7,325 bases of DNA from assembly GCA_937900975.1 (NCBI GenBank), contig CALCPC010000038.1:1-7325 (forward strand), written 5' to 3'. The translations under genes and the position numbers were made by a program. Below the pieces are notes generated by a model that was given only the letters and a program-made list of their open reading frames with translations, did not search any database and had not been told where the DNA came from. This DNA comes from an uncultured Paracoccaceae bacterium (lineage in GTDB: Bacteria > Pseudomonadota > Alphaproteobacteria > Rhodobacterales > Rhodobacteraceae). This document shows, piece after piece, positions 6,633-7,325 of the stretch (the first letter of the stretch is position 1; every line of letters starts with the position of its first letter).

Positions 6633-7325
6633 ATGGCAAAAACAACTTCCTCAACGCTGATCTACGGATTGAACGACGTGCCGCCACCGGGGCCGAGTTT
6701 TCTTGCCGCCGTCCAGCATATCCTTGCGTCCATCGTCGGCATCGAGACGCCAACGCTGAACATCGGCGGCGTTTTGGGGCTGGGAGAGCATATCCCCTAT
6801 CTGATTGCGATGGCCTTCTTCGTCTCGGGCGTCTCGACTTTCATTCAGTGCAAGACGATTGGGCCCATCGGGTCCGGGCTGCTCAGCTTGCAGGGCACAA
6901 GTTTTGCGTTTCTTGGCGCACTTTTGGCGGCTGGGTTTTCGGTCAAAAACGCCGGCGGCACGCCTGAGGACATTCTGGCGATGCTGTTCGGCCTCTGTTT
7001 GGCCGGGTGCGTCGTGGAGATCATCCTTAGCCAATTCATCGACAAGCTAAAGAAAATCATCACGCCCACCGTGACCGGAATTGTGATCACAGTCATCGGG
7101 CTTAGCCTGGTCAAAGTTGGGTTCACCGATTTTGCCGGCGGTGTCGGCGCGGGTGAGAACCTGGGCCTGCCGATCAACCTGTTCCTGGGATCGGTGGTCG
7201 TGGTCACGATCCTTGGGTTCACATTCTACGGCAGCCCGATGGTCCGCATCTCTGCCATCATGATCGGGCTGGTGGTCGGTTTCTTTCTGGCGCTGATCAT
7301 GGGCCAGGTCGATTTCTCGAACTTC
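6633..7325 (+). CDS. NCS2-family nucleobase permease, xanthine/uric acid type (N-terminal half, 3' end outside window)
   Basis: The frame is open from the ATG at 6633 to the right edge, giving 231 residues of a family that is usually about 450-500 long. It is a polytopic inner-membrane protein with about six hydrophobic segments visible. Hallmarks of the nucleobase:cation symporter-2 family are the TM1 pair Q28-H29 (SFLAAVQHILA; H29 matches XanQ H31), SGLLSLQGTSFAFLG (81-95), and ITPTVTGIVITVIGLSLVKVG (143-163), which closely follows the XanQ stretch at the same place. It would import a purine such as xanthine or uric acid with protons. S90 occupies the position of XanQ N93, a specificity residue. 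The TM8-TM10 substrate motifs are beyond the window, so substrate is not settled. The Shine-Dalgarno is weak (GAG, six bases upstream); no other in-frame ATG is near, though a GTG at 6603 exists. Confidence 0.9.
   Translation, partial: MAKTTSSTLIYGLNDVPPPGPSFLAAVQHILASIVGIETPTLNIGGVLGLGEHIPYLIAMAFFVSGVSTFIQCKTIGPIGSGLLSLQGTSFAFLGALLAAGFSVKNAGGTPEDILAMLFGLCLAGCVVEIILSQFIDKLKKIITPTVTGIVITVIGLSLVKVGFTDFAGGVGAGENLGLPINLFLGSVVVVTILGFTFYGSPMVRISAIMIGLVVGFFLALIMGQVDFSNF

Noticed and set aside
6152..6634. Open reading frame of 160 codons on the minus strand over the TetR 3' end and the gap
   Set aside because: It is antisense to TetR, has no recognisable domain, and stretches over the hairpin-rich non-coding region.
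1..7325. Possibility of a mobile element, phage segment, CRISPR array or defence system
   Set aside because: I saw no transposase, integrase, long terminal repeats or spaced direct repeats, and all coding space is accounted for by ordinary catabolic, transport and regulatory genes.

Overview
The window looks like chromosomal DNA from an alphaproteobacterium, most likely of the Rhodobacterales (Roseobacter group). I infer this from the high GC content, the codon use, and the look of the proteins: a CoA-ester aromatic hydroxylase of the salicylyl-CoA/2-aminobenzoyl-CoA type, an RND pump without its own outer-membrane channel gene, and a XanQ-like permease. No database search was possible, so the taxonomy is a judgement. 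There is no sign of an insertion sequence, phage, CRISPR array, tRNA or rRNA.

Layout. (1) 1-979, minus strand: the N-terminal flavin monooxygenase half of a probable bifunctional salicylyl-CoA 5-hydroxylase/oxidoreductase, running off the left edge. (2) 980-1152: a 173-base gap holding the hydroxylase leader, with a 20-base imperfect palindrome at 1037-1056, and a hairpin just past the pump operon. (3) 1153-5566, minus strand: a two-gene tripartite efflux operon, a membrane fusion protein (4358-5566) followed after 10 bases by an RND permease (1153-4347). (4) 5567-5722: a divergent control region with a perfect 7+7 palindrome (ACTGACC-CCTA-GGTCAGT), the best candidate operator. (5) 5723-6364, plus strand: a TetR/AcrR-family regulator, presumably the local repressor of the pump. 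(6) 6365-6632: a 268-base non-coding stretch with several hairpins, including a strong stem-loop shortly before the next start codon. (7) 6633 to the right edge, plus strand: the N-terminal half of an NCS2-family nucleobase permease (xanthine/uric acid type).

How it may work: the TetR protein probably represses the divergent fusion protein-permease operon, and its own gene, by binding the shared palindrome until an inducing ligand appears. The pump would then export an amphiphilic or toxic compound using the proton gradient and a TolC-like channel encoded elsewhere. The hydroxylase lies downstream of the pump in the same orientation but has its own leader and palindrome, so it is probably an independently regulated aromatic catabolism gene. 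The permease is probably unrelated and serves purine uptake.

I found no convincing undescribed system. The points most worth a second look are the alternative pairing upstream of the permease, the two palindromic operator candidates, and the non-AcrB proton-relay residues in the pump.
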